Below, one piece after another: positions 18,904-27,896 of a stretch of 64,000 bases of DNA; the first letter of the stretch is position 1; each line of letters opens with the position of its first letter. Location of the stretch: assembly GCF_024398015.1 (NCBI RefSeq), contig NZ_CP073747.1, forward strand, positions 1,684,501 to 1,748,500, written 5' to 3'. Source of the DNA: Kordiimonas sp. SCSIO 12610 (GTDB lineage: Bacteria > Pseudomonadota > Alphaproteobacteria > Sphingomonadales > Kordiimonadaceae). The notes under the pieces were generated by a model. The model ran no database searches. It saw nothing but the letters and a program-made list of their open reading frames with translations, and was not told where the DNA came from. Position numbers and translations under genes: made by a program.

Positions 18904-19662
18904 ATGGATTTGGGTCTAAAGGAAAAGCGAGTTCTCATCACTGGGGGGACGCGTGGAATTGGAGCCTCGATTGTCGACACCTTGTTAGATGAAGGCGCTT
19001 CGGTTGCTTACTGCGCCCGAAACTCTGATGAGATCGCGACTACGCTTGCGGTTTATAAAGCGAAAGGCGCTAACGTTTGGGCGAAGGCCTGTGACGTTGG
19101 AAATCCTGCCGAGTATCAAGCATGGCTGGCTGAGGCGGTATCGGCCCTTGGTGGTGCGGACATTTTTATCCCGAATGTGAGCGCTGGTGCGAACGCAGGT
19201 GAAGAAGGGTGGCAAGCCGCCTTTAACGTTGATTTAATGGCAACTGTGCGCGGCTGTGAGGCCATGCTGGGTGAGCTCGTGAAAGGCGTTGATCCCTCAA
19301 TTGTTGTTATTACTAGTATTGCCGGACTTGAAATTATGGGGGAACCTGGTCCCTATAATACCATAAAAGCCGGTTTGATCACATATGCCAGCCAATTGGG
19401 GGATATTGCAGCACAACATGGCATAAGGGTAAATTGTGTATCACCAGGCCCTATTCATGTGGATGATGGATTTTGGGGAAAGGTTCAAAGCGCTCAGCCA
19501 GGGACCTATAATCAAGTTGCAGAACGCCATCCGATGAACCGCCTTGGGACCACAGCAGAAGTTGCGAAGACGGTTGCGTTTCTGGTCAGCCCAGCTGCAT
19601 CATGGATAACGCGTACCAACGTAATTGTAGATGGTGGCTTTTCAAGGCGGATACAGTTCTAA
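18904..19662 (+). CDS. Short-chain dehydrogenase/reductase
   Basis: A 252-residue classical SDR with TGGTRGIG near residue 14 and the catalytic YxxxK as YNTIK after GEPGP. The usual NNAG is replaced by PNVSAG. The C-terminal TNVIVDGGFSRRIQF is family-typical. Start: the ATG at 18904 follows AGGGAAGGG by 8 bases, whereas the in-frame GTG at 18895 overlaps that site. It is the last gene of the patatin-fadD-SDR group. Substrate unknown. Confidence 0.9.
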   Translation: MDLGLKEKRVLITGGTRGIGASIVDTLLDEGASVAYCARNSDEIATTLAVYKAKGANVWAKACDVGNPAEYQAWLAEAVSALGGADIFIPNVSAGANAGEEGWQAAFNVDLMATVRGCEAMLGELVKGVDPSIVVITSIAGLEIMGEPGPYNTIKAGLITYASQLGDIAAQHGIRVNCVSPGPIHVDDGFWGKVQSAQPGTYNQVAERHPMNRLGTTAEVAKTVAFLVSPAASWITRTNVIVDGGFSRRIQF

Positions 19663-19833
19663 AGCCACCCCGTCAGATTAGTTATTAAATTGCCTGTAAA
19701 CCGACGTGTTGATGAGCTTTGATCATTCAGTCAAACCCATGTCTTATCGTTGACAATTATTTAAGATTTTAGAGGTTATAGTTATTATTAGAAATTTCAA
19801 TAATCTAATTTTAATATAGTTGGGGCAAAAGCG

Positions 19834-21576
19834 ATGAAGATAACCAGGTTTATTCCTATAGTCTTTACCGTGTTTTGTACATTTTCGTCCATCATGTCAT
19901 TTTACCTTACGACGGGTGAATGGCTTGGGTATTTACCATTTTTAGGGTCCGCACTTTTTGGGGCCCTGGCCGGTGTTATCGTAAGATTATTGATCGAAAC
20001 CAACGAAATTGTTCCTGCACGAAAACTCAATGAATTATTGGCACTTGTTGCTGATAAAAAACTGACTCAAAGCGATGCTGTTTTAAATGAACTGGCAATC
20101 GATCAAGACCTTCAGGAAGCGGTTCGATCGATCATTGAAAATATGCGTGTAGCCGAAGAAACGGGAAGTGAATTTGACAATGTTCGTGCCAGCCTGAATA
20201 AAGTTATCAGAGAAAAACAAAGCAATGAAACTGTTCTGCGTGACCAAAGGGAGGCGTTTGCGAAGCTTGCATCCGAACTTTCTAAAGCACGTGACGCAGC
20301 CGAGTCAGCAAGTGTAGCCAAGTCAGAATTTCTTGCCACAATGAGCCATGAAATACGCACACCACTGAACGGTGTTATCGGTATGATTGATTTGTTGCTC
20401 GATTCTGACCTCAGTACAGAACAGTTGTCGTATGCTTCTACTTTGAAACAGTCAGCACAATCATTATTGACTGTTATCAATGATATTCTGGATATTTCAA
20501 AGCTGGAAGCAGGCAAGGTTGAATTAGAATCTCAAACACTTAATCTGCTTTCCGTGGTTGAGCGTTCTATTGAGGTTCTTTCATCAAAAGCCAATGAAAA
20601 AGGCCTGAATATATCATGCGATATTGCGGATGATATTCCTGAAGCTATCGTTAGTGATCCAACCCGTATTCGGCAAATTCTATTTAACCTTCTTGGAAAT
20701 GCGATCAAATTTACAGATGTTGGGTCCGTTACAGTAACGGCGAATTTGCTTGGCGATAAATCAGGCGACAATGGTTATATTGAAATTGCGGTGAAGGATA
20801 CTGGGATTGGAATTCCAAGGCCAGCACAAGAGAAATTGTTTTCTAAATTTTCCCAGGCTGATGCATCAACGACTAGAAAGTACGGTGGTACTGGACTTGG
20901 GCTTGCCATATGCAAACAGCTTTCTGAGCTTTTGGGGGGCGGAATTTCTCTTGAAAGCAGCGAAGGTGAGGGGTCTGAATTTAAATTCCACTTCCCATTC
21001 ACGAAAGGCAATATAGAGGACATTGCGCCCGAAGACCTCTTGATTTGTCAGGTCCCCATTGAGCAACAATCGGTTACACGTTCGCTCAATATTCTTGTTG
21101 TTGATGATAATGAGATTAATCTGACAATCCTCAATAATATTCTTTTAAAAGTGGGCCATCAGGTAACGAACGCATCGGACGGTGCTATCGCATGCAGTTT
21201 GGTCGAGCAGCAAGAATTTGATCTGATATTGATGGATATTCAAATGCCAGTACTCGGTGGTGTGGATGCGACCAAATGGATAAGAGCTATGGACGAACCC
21301 TATGCGTCCATACCTATTATTGCCTGTACAGCAGATGCCTTCCCAGAGCAAATAGAGCGCTTCAAGTCTGCTGGAATGCAGGATGTTGTTACAAAACCTA
21401 TCAATCGACAACAGCTTTTGATCACAATGAATTCCGTTTTGGGTGATGTAATACACACGGTGGATACAGATTTGTCGGCGCAAGTGAACGTAAAAACGGC
21501 TTCAAAGCCTGAAGTGCCTAATGAGCCTAAATTAGATGTAGATCCCCTTGATGCCTTGCTTGATGAACTTGGCTGA
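19834..21576 (+). CDS. Membrane hybrid histidine kinase with receiver domain
   Basis: A 580-residue sensor kinase. Two N-terminal transmembrane helices (about 5-24 and 32-54) enclose a very short periplasmic loop. A coiled region leads to the HisKA dimerisation helix with phospho-acceptor His172 in [11 protein letters not shown]; the ATPase domain has N289, the G1 box DTGIGIP at 322-328 and GGTGLGLAI at 351-359. A receiver domain follows at about 419-540 with phospho-acceptor Asp468 in LILMDIQMP. No HPt domain is present, so phosphate probably passes to a separate histidine phosphotransferase. No cognate response regulator lies beside it. With so little periplasmic sequence, the signal is likely in the membrane or the cytoplasm. 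Confidence 0.93.
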   Translation: MKITRFIPIVFTVFCTFSSIMSFYLTTGEWLGYLPFLGSALFGALAGVIVRLLIETNEIVPARKLNELLALVADKKLTQSDAVLNELAIDQDLQEAVRSIIENMRVAEETGSEFDNVRASLNKVIREKQSNETVLRDQREAFAKLASELSKARDAAESASVAKSEFLATMSHEIRTPLNGVIGMIDLLLDSDLSTEQLSYASTLKQSAQSLLTVINDILDISKLEAGKVELESQTLNLLSVVERSIEVLSSKANEKGLNISCDIADDIPEAIVSDPTRIRQILFNLLGNAIKFTDVGSVTVTANLLGDKSGDNGYIEIAVKDTGIGIPRPAQEKLFSKFSQADASTTRKYGGTGLGLAICKQLSELLGGGISLESSEGEGSEFKFHFPFTKGNIEDIAPEDLLICQVPIEQQSVTRSLNILVVDDNEINLTILNNILLKVGHQVTNASDGAIACSLVEQQEFDLILMDIQMPVLGGVDATKWIRAMDEPYASIPIIACTADAFPEQIERFKSAGMQDVVTKPINRQQLLITMNSVLGDVIHTVDTDLSAQVNVKTASKPEVPNEPKLDVDPLDALLDELG

Positions 21577-21690
21577 TATTGCGGATAATTTTATCTCCAC
21601 CGTTGATGTGAAATCCTTGGCAGCCCCCTGATATTATAATAGCATATATCAACCACCTATCGATATTACTAAGCTTGAGCGAGAAATATT

Positions 21691-23457
21691 ATGCGGTTTG
21701 CTATCACTACTTTGATTATCCTTTTATTTTCTTTTGAATATGTATCCGCAAATGATGCTGAAGAAGCATTGACAAAACTTTTTCAAGAAGAGCGGGCGGC
21801 ATATTATAAGGAAAATCCTGGAACTGGCCCGATCGGCGCCGACATGCCCATTGGTCGAAAATTTCAAGGTGTAAGCGAAGCAGACCATCAGCGCCGCGCT
21901 AAATTTGCCGCTAATCTCAGAAACAAACTGTATGCAATTGATAGAAATGCGTTATCTGCCACCTCTCAGTTAAATTACGACATGTTCGATTATCTTCTTA
22001 GTCGGACAATTGTGTTTGCAAAACACCGGACATGGAGGATCCCGTTCTATAGCGATAGTGGATTTCATACCGCTCCAACTAGAATATGGCAGAGCATCAG
22101 ATTTAACAGCAAAGACGATTATTACGCATACATTGATCGTTTGAATGACCTTCCGCGTTATTTCGACGAGCATATTGAAAATATGCGCGCTGGTGTTCGT
22201 GATGATTTCACAATGCCGAAAGTTGTTTTAGATGGCTTGATGCCAACATTCGGCGCTCATATCGTGTCAAAGCCCGAAGATAGTGTTTTCTTCGGGGCTT
22301 TTCGTGAATTCAACAGCGATATTCCTGAGGGAGATCAAAATGCAATTCTGACAGCTGCGAAAGCAGCGATTTTGAACAGTGTTGTGCCTGCGTATCAGAA
22401 ATTAAATGATTTTATGCAGAATGAATATTATCCCGCTGCACGCACTGATCTCGCTGCTTCAAACACGCCGAACGGCAAAGCCTATTATGAAGCTATGGTG
22501 AAATTCTATACCACCTTGGATATCTCGCCGGATGAAGTTCATGAACTGGGTCTAAAAGAAGTTGCGCGTATTCGCAGTGAAATGGAAGATGTGATCAAAG
22601 ACGCTAAGTTTGAAGGCAGCTTTAACGAATTTACCAACTTTCTTCGGTCAGACCCTCAGTTTTATGCAAAAACCGAGGAAGAGTTGCTTATGAATGCAAC
22701 TTTTATCGCCAAGGAAATTGATGGTAAAATGCCAGCCTTCTTTGGGAAATTACCAAGGCAACCGTATGGAGTAGAAGCTGTTCCTGCCTCGCTTGCACCG
22801 AATTATACAACGGGTCGGTATTCGGGTTCTCCTTTGAATGCACCAAGAGGGGGGTATTACTGGGTTAATACATATGCTTTGCATAATCGGCCTCTATATA
22901 ATCTGAGGGCTTTGACACTTCATGAAGCTGTCCCTGGACACCATCATCAAAGTGCGCTTTCAAAGGAGCTGGAAAATGTTCCTGAATTTCGGTTAGGGCT
23001 TTATCCGCATGCTTTTGGTGAGGGTTGGGGGCTTTATAGCGAAAAACTTGGTATCGAAATGGGTATCTACAAAACGCCTTATGATCATTTTGGTCGGCTG
23101 AGTTATGAAATGTGGCGCGCCTGCAGGTTGGTTATTGATACAGGTATTCATTACAAGGGCTGGAGCCGCGATCAGGCGATAAAACTGTTGGAAGAAAATT
23201 CCGCACTTTCAAAGTTGAATATCAGAACAGAGGTTGACCGATATATCTCATGGCCAGGCCAAGCCCTTGCTTATAAAATGGGTGAGCTAAAAATACTTGA
23301 ATTACGTAAAAGGGCCAAGGACGCTTTAGAAAATGCATTTGATATTCGAGAATTTCACGATCAGGTTTTGTCTGCGGGTGGTGTTCCACTGAACGTTTTA
23401 GAGCGAAGAATTGTTGAATGGATTGAGCGGAAGGTATCAGATTCCGGGCAAGACTGA
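21691..23457 (+). CDS. DUF885 family metallopeptidase-like protein, exported
   Basis: A 588-residue protein beginning with a signal peptide (hydrophobic core about 4-15, likely cleavage after VSA near residue 20). The C-terminal half contains LHEAVPGHHHQ followed 30 residues later by HAFGEGWGLYSE, the two-part zinc-binding pattern of the DUF885 family, a relative of gluzincin peptidases. Function in the family is poorly known; a periplasmic peptidase is likely. Its TGA stop overlaps the ATG of the first PAS_5 gene by one base (TGATG), so the two are translationally coupled. Confidence 0.88.
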   Translation: MRFAITTLIILLFSFEYVSANDAEEALTKLFQEERAAYYKENPGTGPIGADMPIGRKFQGVSEADHQRRAKFAANLRNKLYAIDRNALSATSQLNYDMFDYLLSRTIVFAKHRTWRIPFYSDSGFHTAPTRIWQSIRFNSKDDYYAYIDRLNDLPRYFDEHIENMRAGVRDDFTMPKVVLDGLMPTFGAHIVSKPEDSVFFGAFREFNSDIPEGDQNAILTAAKAAILNSVVPAYQKLNDFMQNEYYPAARTDLAASNTPNGKAYYEAMVKFYTTLDISPDEVHELGLKEVARIRSEMEDVIKDAKFEGSFNEFTNFLRSDPQFYAKTEEELLMNATFIAKEIDGKMPAFFGKLPRQPYGVEAVPASLAPNYTTGRYSGSPLNAPRGGYYWVNTYALHNRPLYNLRALTLHEAVPGHHHQSALSKELENVPEFRLGLYPHAFGEGWGLYSEKLGIEMGIYKTPYDHFGRLSYEMWRACRLVIDTGIHYKGWSRDQAIKLLEENSALSKLNIRTEVDRYISWPGQALAYKMGELKILELRKRAKDALENAFDIREFHDQVLSAGGVPLNVLERRIVEWIERKVSDSGQD

Positions 23458-23951
23458 TGAGCATTGATCATTTGGAAACCATAAAGAAAAATGCCCTGCC
23501 AGGGAAGGTGTTCGTCGGTGGCGACTGTGTGCCTAATTTATGGAGTGATGCTAAGTATTTATATGATCTTTGGAACAAAAAGAAGGCGAAAAATAAGGCG
23601 CCGCAGCGGAAGGATTTTACACCGCAAGAAATGAAACAGTGTCTGGCTTTAATTGCACTGCACGATATTTCCTATGACCCCCTGCGCAGCAAGGTCCGCC
23701 TAATTGGAACGGGAGTTGTCGAAGCCACGGGAATGGAAGCGACCGGTTGGTATGTTGATGAAGTTCAAGGGACAGAGTTTTTATTACAACGGGCCAAATG
23801 GATTGTAGAAAATTGTTGCCCTATGCTGTGCGTTGATTTGCCTCTTATATGGTCACATCTTGATTATAAGCACTATGATGTTTTGGCGCTCCCTTTGATA
23901 GATGAGGCCGATAGAGTTGCAATGATTATGTATTTAGCAAAATATTATTAA
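23457..23951 (+). CDS. PAS_5-domain protein, copy 1
   Basis: A 164-residue protein made almost entirely of one PAS_5-type domain, a family common in alphaproteobacteria. Features are the YLYDLWNKKK start helix, the KVRLIGTGVVEATGMEATGWYVDE core around residues 79-102, and a C-terminal beta strand pair DVLALPLID...IMYL. No kinase, cyclase or DNA-binding output domain is attached. It overlaps the DUF885 stop codon by one base and is the first of three paralogues. PAS domains usually bind ligands or partner proteins; the role here is unknown. Confidence 0.87.
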   Translation: MSIDHLETIKKNALPGKVFVGGDCVPNLWSDAKYLYDLWNKKKAKNKAPQRKDFTPQEMKQCLALIALHDISYDPLRSKVRLIGTGVVEATGMEATGWYVDEVQGTEFLLQRAKWIVENCCPMLCVDLPLIWSHLDYKHYDVLALPLIDEADRVAMIMYLAKYY

Positions 23952-24006
23952 TTTGTATCTGCTATCAATGTTTGAAATGGGGTCGAGAAGAAAGTTGAAT
24001 TGAATT

Positions 24007-24501
24007 ATGAGCACCAAGTCTTTTGATGTGCTTGAAGATGTAAACAAGCCTGCTCAACTCTATAACCTGCCAGAGTTGCCTGACCATCTATGGCCTGATG
24101 CCATCGAGCTCTATGAATTATGGCATAGTAAAAAAAATAATCGAGCCGCCTGTAGTCGTCAGGATTTAACGCCGCGTGATATGATAAAGCAACTACCGCT
24201 TATCTCGCTTCATGATATTGAGCGAGATCCGTTCAGGTTGAAGGTACGCCTAATGGGGACGCAATTCGCGGCTGCTATTGGTATGGACGCCACGGATAAA
24301 TATGTCGATGAGTTGGATAAGACGCAAGATGTTATACACAGAGCACAATGGGTTGCTGAGAATTGCGAACCAATTTTATGTATAGGCCTTGAGCTTGTAT
24401 GGTCACCATTTGATTACAAAAAATATGATAGTCTTGTGCTGCCCTTGATCAACGACGAGCAATCGGTTGATATGATCTTGTATTTGAATAGATTTTATTG
24501 A
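24007..24501 (+). CDS. PAS_5-domain protein, copy 2
   Basis: A 164-residue paralogue of the preceding gene. It keeps the same segments: LYELWHSKK, CSRQDLTPRDM, LHDIERDPFRLKVRLMGTQF, GMDATDKYVDEL, and the final SLVLPLIN...ILYLNRFY. By eye the copies share somewhat under half of their residues, so the duplication is old. A GAGAAGAAAG site precedes the start. It contains only the sensory-type domain. Confidence 0.87.
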   Translation: MSTKSFDVLEDVNKPAQLYNLPELPDHLWPDAIELYELWHSKKNNRAACSRQDLTPRDMIKQLPLISLHDIERDPFRLKVRLMGTQFAAAIGMDATDKYVDELDKTQDVIHRAQWVAENCEPILCIGLELVWSPFDYKKYDSLVLPLINDEQSVDMILYLNRFY

Positions 24502-24535
24502 TAAAAACCCATATATTGTCGGCATGGGGGCTGAA

Positions 24536-25042
24536 ATGGGTAATTTATCAAACTTGAAAAGTTTAGATCGCTTGCGCGCGGAACATCCTGATTGTTCGCT
24601 CTATGTTGGCGATGATGTTAAAGATCATGCATGGCCACTTGCGCTTGACCTTTATAACAATTGGGATAGCCATAAAAAGGGTAGACCTGCCTGCTCGAGG
24701 CAGGATCTTTCTGTCATTAGCATGAAACAACAACTGCCGTTAATTGTTTTACACGATGTTATTGGGCCGAATAAACGCTTGAAGGTACGTGTGATAGGCA
24801 CAGAGTTTGTCGATGCAATCGGTTTTGATACAACAGGGCAGTATGTTGATGAAGTTCCAAATGCTGAACGGGTTGTTGACCGCTGTAATTGGTCAATACA
24901 CCATTGCCTGCCATTTCTTAGTATTGGTGTGAAGCTCACATTTTCGCATTATGATTATAAGGTTTACGATTCCATTCTTTTACCGTTGATCGATGACGAA
25001 GGTGAAGTCAACATGCTTTTAACCTATTCTCACTTTCATTAA
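24536..25042 (+). CDS. PAS_5-domain protein, copy 3
   Basis: A 168-residue third paralogue with LYNNWDSHKK, CSRQDLSVISM, LHDVIGPNKRLKVRVIGTEF, GFDTTGQYVDEV and SILLPLIDD. I prefer the ATG at 24536, which has GGGGG five bases upstream; an ATG at 24524 in the same frame would add four residues but has no ribosome-binding site. It ends the tandem array. CysK begins 79 bases later and may have its own promoter. Confidence 0.86.
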   Translation: MGNLSNLKSLDRLRAEHPDCSLYVGDDVKDHAWPLALDLYNNWDSHKKGRPACSRQDLSVISMKQQLPLIVLHDVIGPNKRLKVRVIGTEFVDAIGFDTTGQYVDEVPNAERVVDRCNWSIHHCLPFLSIGVKLTFSHYDYKVYDSILLPLIDDEGEVNMLLTYSHFH

Positions 25043-25121
25043 AACGATCCCTCACAAATAAGTGGCTTGCGAAATTATTCATGTTAAGTCTATAGAACTG
25101 TCCGGTTTTAGGAGGTTCTTT

Positions 25122-26120
25122 ATGACTGATTACGCAGGCACTTTAAGTGCAATTGGCAATACCCCGCTCATTAAGTTGAAATATGCATCTGAATTAACAG
25201 GATGTACCATTCTTGGTAAGGCCGAGTATGCGAACCCCGGTGGGTCTGTTAAGGATCGCCCTGCGCTTGGTATTATCGAAGACGCAGAGAAAAAAGGTCT
25301 TTTGGAACCGGGTGGTTTGGTTGTGGAAGGTACTGCTGGAAATACCGGTATCGGCCTTACTGTGGTTGCGAATGCAAAAGGGTATAAAACGCTTATTGTA
25401 ATGCCTGAAACACAAAGTCAGGAAAAAATAGATACGCTTCGTATTTTGGGCGCGGAACTGAAATTAGTACCGGCAGCTCCTTTTTCAAATCCAAATAACT
25501 TCCAGCATGTTGCGCGCCGACTTGCAGAAGAATTGTCATCGACCGCCGAGCACGGAGCCATTTGGGCAGGGCAATTTGAAAATGTTGCCAATCGTGAATC
25601 GCACATTCGAACAACTGCGCGCGAATTGTGGGACGAAACAAACGGAACTCTTGATGGCTTTATTTGTGCTGTGGGTACTGGAGGGACTTTGGCAGGCACA
25701 GGGATTGGCCTAAAGGAGTTTAACAAAGATATCGTTATCGGTATTGCCGACCCTATGGGGGCTTCGCTCTATAATTATTATACAAACGGTGAATTAAAGG
25801 CTGAAGGTAGTTCTATTGCCGAAGGGATTGGTCAGTCACGGATTACACCAAACCTTGAAGGGGCTCCTGTTGATGAAGCCTTCCAGATCACTGATGAGGA
25901 AGCTCTTCCACTTGCATTCGAGCTTCTTCAAAAGGAAGGGTTGTGTGTTGGTGCATCCACCGGTGTTAACCTGGCTGGTGCAATTCGCCTCGCTAAAAAA
26001 ATGGGGCCTGGGCATACGATTGCAACAATCATTTGCGACAGTGGCCTACGGTATCAGTCGCGCTTGTTTAACCCTGAATTCTTAAAAGAAAAAGGCTTGC
26101 CCGTACCTGATTGGTTATAG
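25122..26120 (+). CDS. cysK: Cysteine synthase A (O-acetylserine sulfhydrylase)
   Basis: A 332-residue PLP enzyme making cysteine from O-acetylserine and sulfide. The PLP lysine is Lys44 in GGSVKDR; the substrate loop is EGTAGNTGIG and the phosphate-binding glycine loop is GTGGTLAGTG. The start is fixed by a strong AGGAGG site at 25110-25115 before ATG 25122; a frame extension from a GTG at 25062 lacks both a ribosome-binding site and homology. It is slightly longer than classical CysK and could also be a cystathionine-beta-synthase-like relative, but no CBS or other extra domain is present. Confidence 0.9.
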   Translation: MTDYAGTLSAIGNTPLIKLKYASELTGCTILGKAEYANPGGSVKDRPALGIIEDAEKKGLLEPGGLVVEGTAGNTGIGLTVVANAKGYKTLIVMPETQSQEKIDTLRILGAELKLVPAAPFSNPNNFQHVARRLAEELSSTAEHGAIWAGQFENVANRESHIRTTARELWDETNGTLDGFICAVGTGGTLAGTGIGLKEFNKDIVIGIADPMGASLYNYYTNGELKAEGSSIAEGIGQSRITPNLEGAPVDEAFQITDEEALPLAFELLQKEGLCVGASTGVNLAGAIRLAKKMGPGHTIATIICDSGLRYQSRLFNPEFLKEKGLPVPDWL

Positions 26121-26133
26121 AACCGCATACCTT

Positions 26134-26589
26134 TTATACAGGCAAATTTGTTTTCTTTAAAACTGTTCTGATGGCAAAGCTTGTATGAATACGAGCAACA
26201 GCGGGTAGGGCAGATAAAATATTATGGATGCGCTCATAATCGGGGGCATCCTTAACCGCCACACGTAGCATATAATCTACATCTCCGCTCATCAGATAGC
26301 ATTCCATTACTTCTTCAACATCCTGAACCGCGACCTCAAATTGCGCTAACTTGCTTTGTTGCTGGTGATCAAGTGAAACACGAACAAATACAGACCCGGG
26401 GACACCAATAATATTTGGGTTCAGCAGGGCTACATAATTCTGGATAATTTTGTTTTCGTGTAGGTTTTTCACGCGGCGCAAACATGCGGACTCTGACAGG
26501 CCAACTTTATTGGCAAGATCAACATTAGATATCTTGCCGTCGATTTGAAGGATTCGTAAAATGGAGCGATCAATCTTATCTAGTTCCAT
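26134..26589 (-). CDS. Lrp/AsnC family transcriptional regulator
   Basis: A 151-residue regulator with an N-terminal winged helix (residues 1-60, with SNVDLANKVGLSESACLRRVKNL as recognition region) and a C-terminal RAM ligand-binding domain. It is divergent from alanine dehydrogenase, the classic arrangement for an alanine- or amino-acid-responsive Lrp activator of ald (AldR/BkdR type). Palindromic TTGCAA sites lie in the shared promoter region. It converges with cysK, 13 bases between stops. Confidence 0.94.
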   Translation of the reverse strand: MELDKIDRSILRILQIDGKISNVDLANKVGLSESACLRRVKNLHENKIIQNYVALLNPNIIGVPGSVFVRVSLDHQQQSKLAQFEVAVQDVEEVMECYLMSGDVDYMLRVAVKDAPDYERIHNILSALPAVARIHTSFAIRTVLKKTNLPV

Positions 26590-26638
26590 AAGTCGAACTT
26601 TCTGCGAATAAATACTATATATTTGATATTATATGCCA

Positions 26639-26669
26639 TTTATTGCAATAAAATTCAATCTATTTGCAA
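26639..26669. promoter_or_regulatory. Candidate Lrp-family operators between regulator and ald
   Basis: A perfect 14-bp palindrome TTTATTGCAATAAA (26639-26652) is followed by a second TTGCAA core at 26664-26669. The two centres are 21 bp apart, i.e. two helical turns, as expected for Lrp-type dimers binding side by side. Confidence 0.6.
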
Positions 26670-26709
26670 GGACGCATCAGCCATTTTCGCTTATATATGG
26701 CTCGTGTCG

Positions 26710-26727
26710 CTGCCTTAGAAAAGGCAG
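26710..26727 (+). promoter_or_regulatory. Leader hairpin before ald
   Basis: A 7-bp perfect stem CTGCCTT/AAGGCAG with an AGAA loop lies 36 bases before the ald start. It is followed by a T-rich stretch but no clean T-run, so it might be a weak attenuator or a stability element. Its function is not known. Confidence 0.35.
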
Positions 26728-26762
26728 TCATGATTTTGAATTTGTTATTTTGGAGTGAGGGT

Positions 26763-27881
26763 ATGTTAGTAGGGGTTCCTAAGGAAATCAAAAATCGTGA
26801 GTACCGCGTCGGTTTAACGCCTGCATCGGTTCGTGAACTTATTGTCAATGGCCATGATGTTATTGTGCAAAAAAACGCCGGAGCAGAAATTGGTTTCAGC
26901 GATGAAATGTATGTGACAGCGGGTGCTGCGATCAAGGGAACAGCAGCAGAAATCTTTGCCGCTGCCGACATGATTGTTAAAGTGAAAGAACCGCAGGCTG
27001 TTGAGTGTGAAATGCTCCGTGAAGGTCAAATCCTCTATACGTACCTGCATTTGGCGCCAGATCCCGAGCAAACACAGGGTTTGATAAAATCAGGTGCAAT
27101 CGCGATTGCTTATGAGACTGTAACCGATAATTTTGGTGGCTTACCGCTATTGGCGCCGATGTCAGAAGTTGCTGGCCGGATGTCTATTCAGGCTGGTGCG
27201 CATGCGTTAGAGATGAGCCAGGGTGGTCGTGGTATGCTATTGGGTGGTGTGCCGGGTGTTGCACCTGCGAAAGTAACTATTATTGGCGGCGGCGTTGTCG
27301 GGACAAATGCTGCTCGGATGGCTGTTGGTATGGGCGCCGATGTGGTCATTCTTGATCGTTCAATCCGCCGTATGCAGCAACTGGATGACATTTTCCAGGG
27401 ACGTGTGAAAACGATTTACTCAACACAGGATGCGGTTGAAGAATATGTTCTTTCGGCTGATCTGACCGTTGGCGCGGTTCTAATTCCGGGCGCGGCTGCA
27501 CCAAAGCTTGTCACGCGAGAAATGATTTCTAAAATGCCGCGCGGTTCTGTGCTCGTTGATGTGGCAATTGATCAGGGCGGTTGCTTTGAGACTTCTAAAG
27601 CCACGACGCACGAAAACCCAACCTATATTGTTGATGAAGTTGTGCATTACTGTGTTGCCAACATGCCTGGCGGTGTGGCGCGAACATCTACGCTTGCGCT
27701 TAATAATGCGACGCTTAGGCATGCGGTTGCAATTGCAAACAAAGGTTGGAAGCAAGCATTGAAAGATGACAAGCATCTGCTTGAAGGGCTGAATGTATGC
27801 GAAGGTAAAATCACATACGAAGCGGTTGCCCGTGATCAAAATCTTACTTATGTTGCAGCACAGGATGTGATTGCAAACTAA
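26763..27881 (+). CDS. ald: Alanine dehydrogenase
   Basis: A 372-residue NAD-dependent L-alanine dehydrogenase interconverting alanine and pyruvate plus ammonia. Substrate and catalytic residues known from the family fall at the expected positions: Arg15 (NREYR), Lys75 (VKVKEP) and His96 (YLHLAP). The Rossmann motif [11 protein letters not shown] follows. The start is the ATG at 26763 with GGAGTGAGGG upstream; upstream in-frame codons would add a 33-residue tail absent from the family. It probably forms an operon with asparaginase, 15 bases downstream, and is likely controlled by the divergent Lrp protein. Confidence 0.96.
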   Translation: MLVGVPKEIKNREYRVGLTPASVRELIVNGHDVIVQKNAGAEIGFSDEMYVTAGAAIKGTAAEIFAAADMIVKVKEPQAVECEMLREGQILYTYLHLAPDPEQTQGLIKSGAIAIAYETVTDNFGGLPLLAPMSEVAGRMSIQAGAHALEMSQGGRGMLLGGVPGVAPAKVTIIGGGVVGTNAARMAVGMGADVVILDRSIRRMQQLDDIFQGRVKTIYSTQDAVEEYVLSADLTVGAVLIPGAAAPKLVTREMISKMPRGSVLVDVAIDQGGCFETSKATTHENPTYIVDEVVHYCVANMPGGVARTSTLALNNATLRHAVAIANKGWKQALKDDKHLLEGLNVCEGKITYEAVARDQNLTYVAAQDVIAN

Positions 27882-27896
27882 GTCGAGGATACCAGA

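Noticed and set aside
19750-19782. TTGACA and TATAGT as a sigma-70 promoter for the hybrid kinase
   Set aside because: The spacing is 21 bases, too long for a normal promoter; no better -10 element fits.
21603-21640. TATAAT before the DUF885 gene as a promoter
   Set aside because: No -35 element at 16-18 bases; nearest candidates give 12 or 26 bases.
25062-25121. Upstream GTG start extending cysK by 20 codons
   Set aside because: The extension is not family-like, and AGGAGG immediately precedes the ATG at 25122.
26664-26762. Upstream start extending alanine dehydrogenase by 33 codons
   Set aside because: It would cover the Lrp sites and leader hairpin, and shift Arg15, Lys75 and His96 from their family positions.
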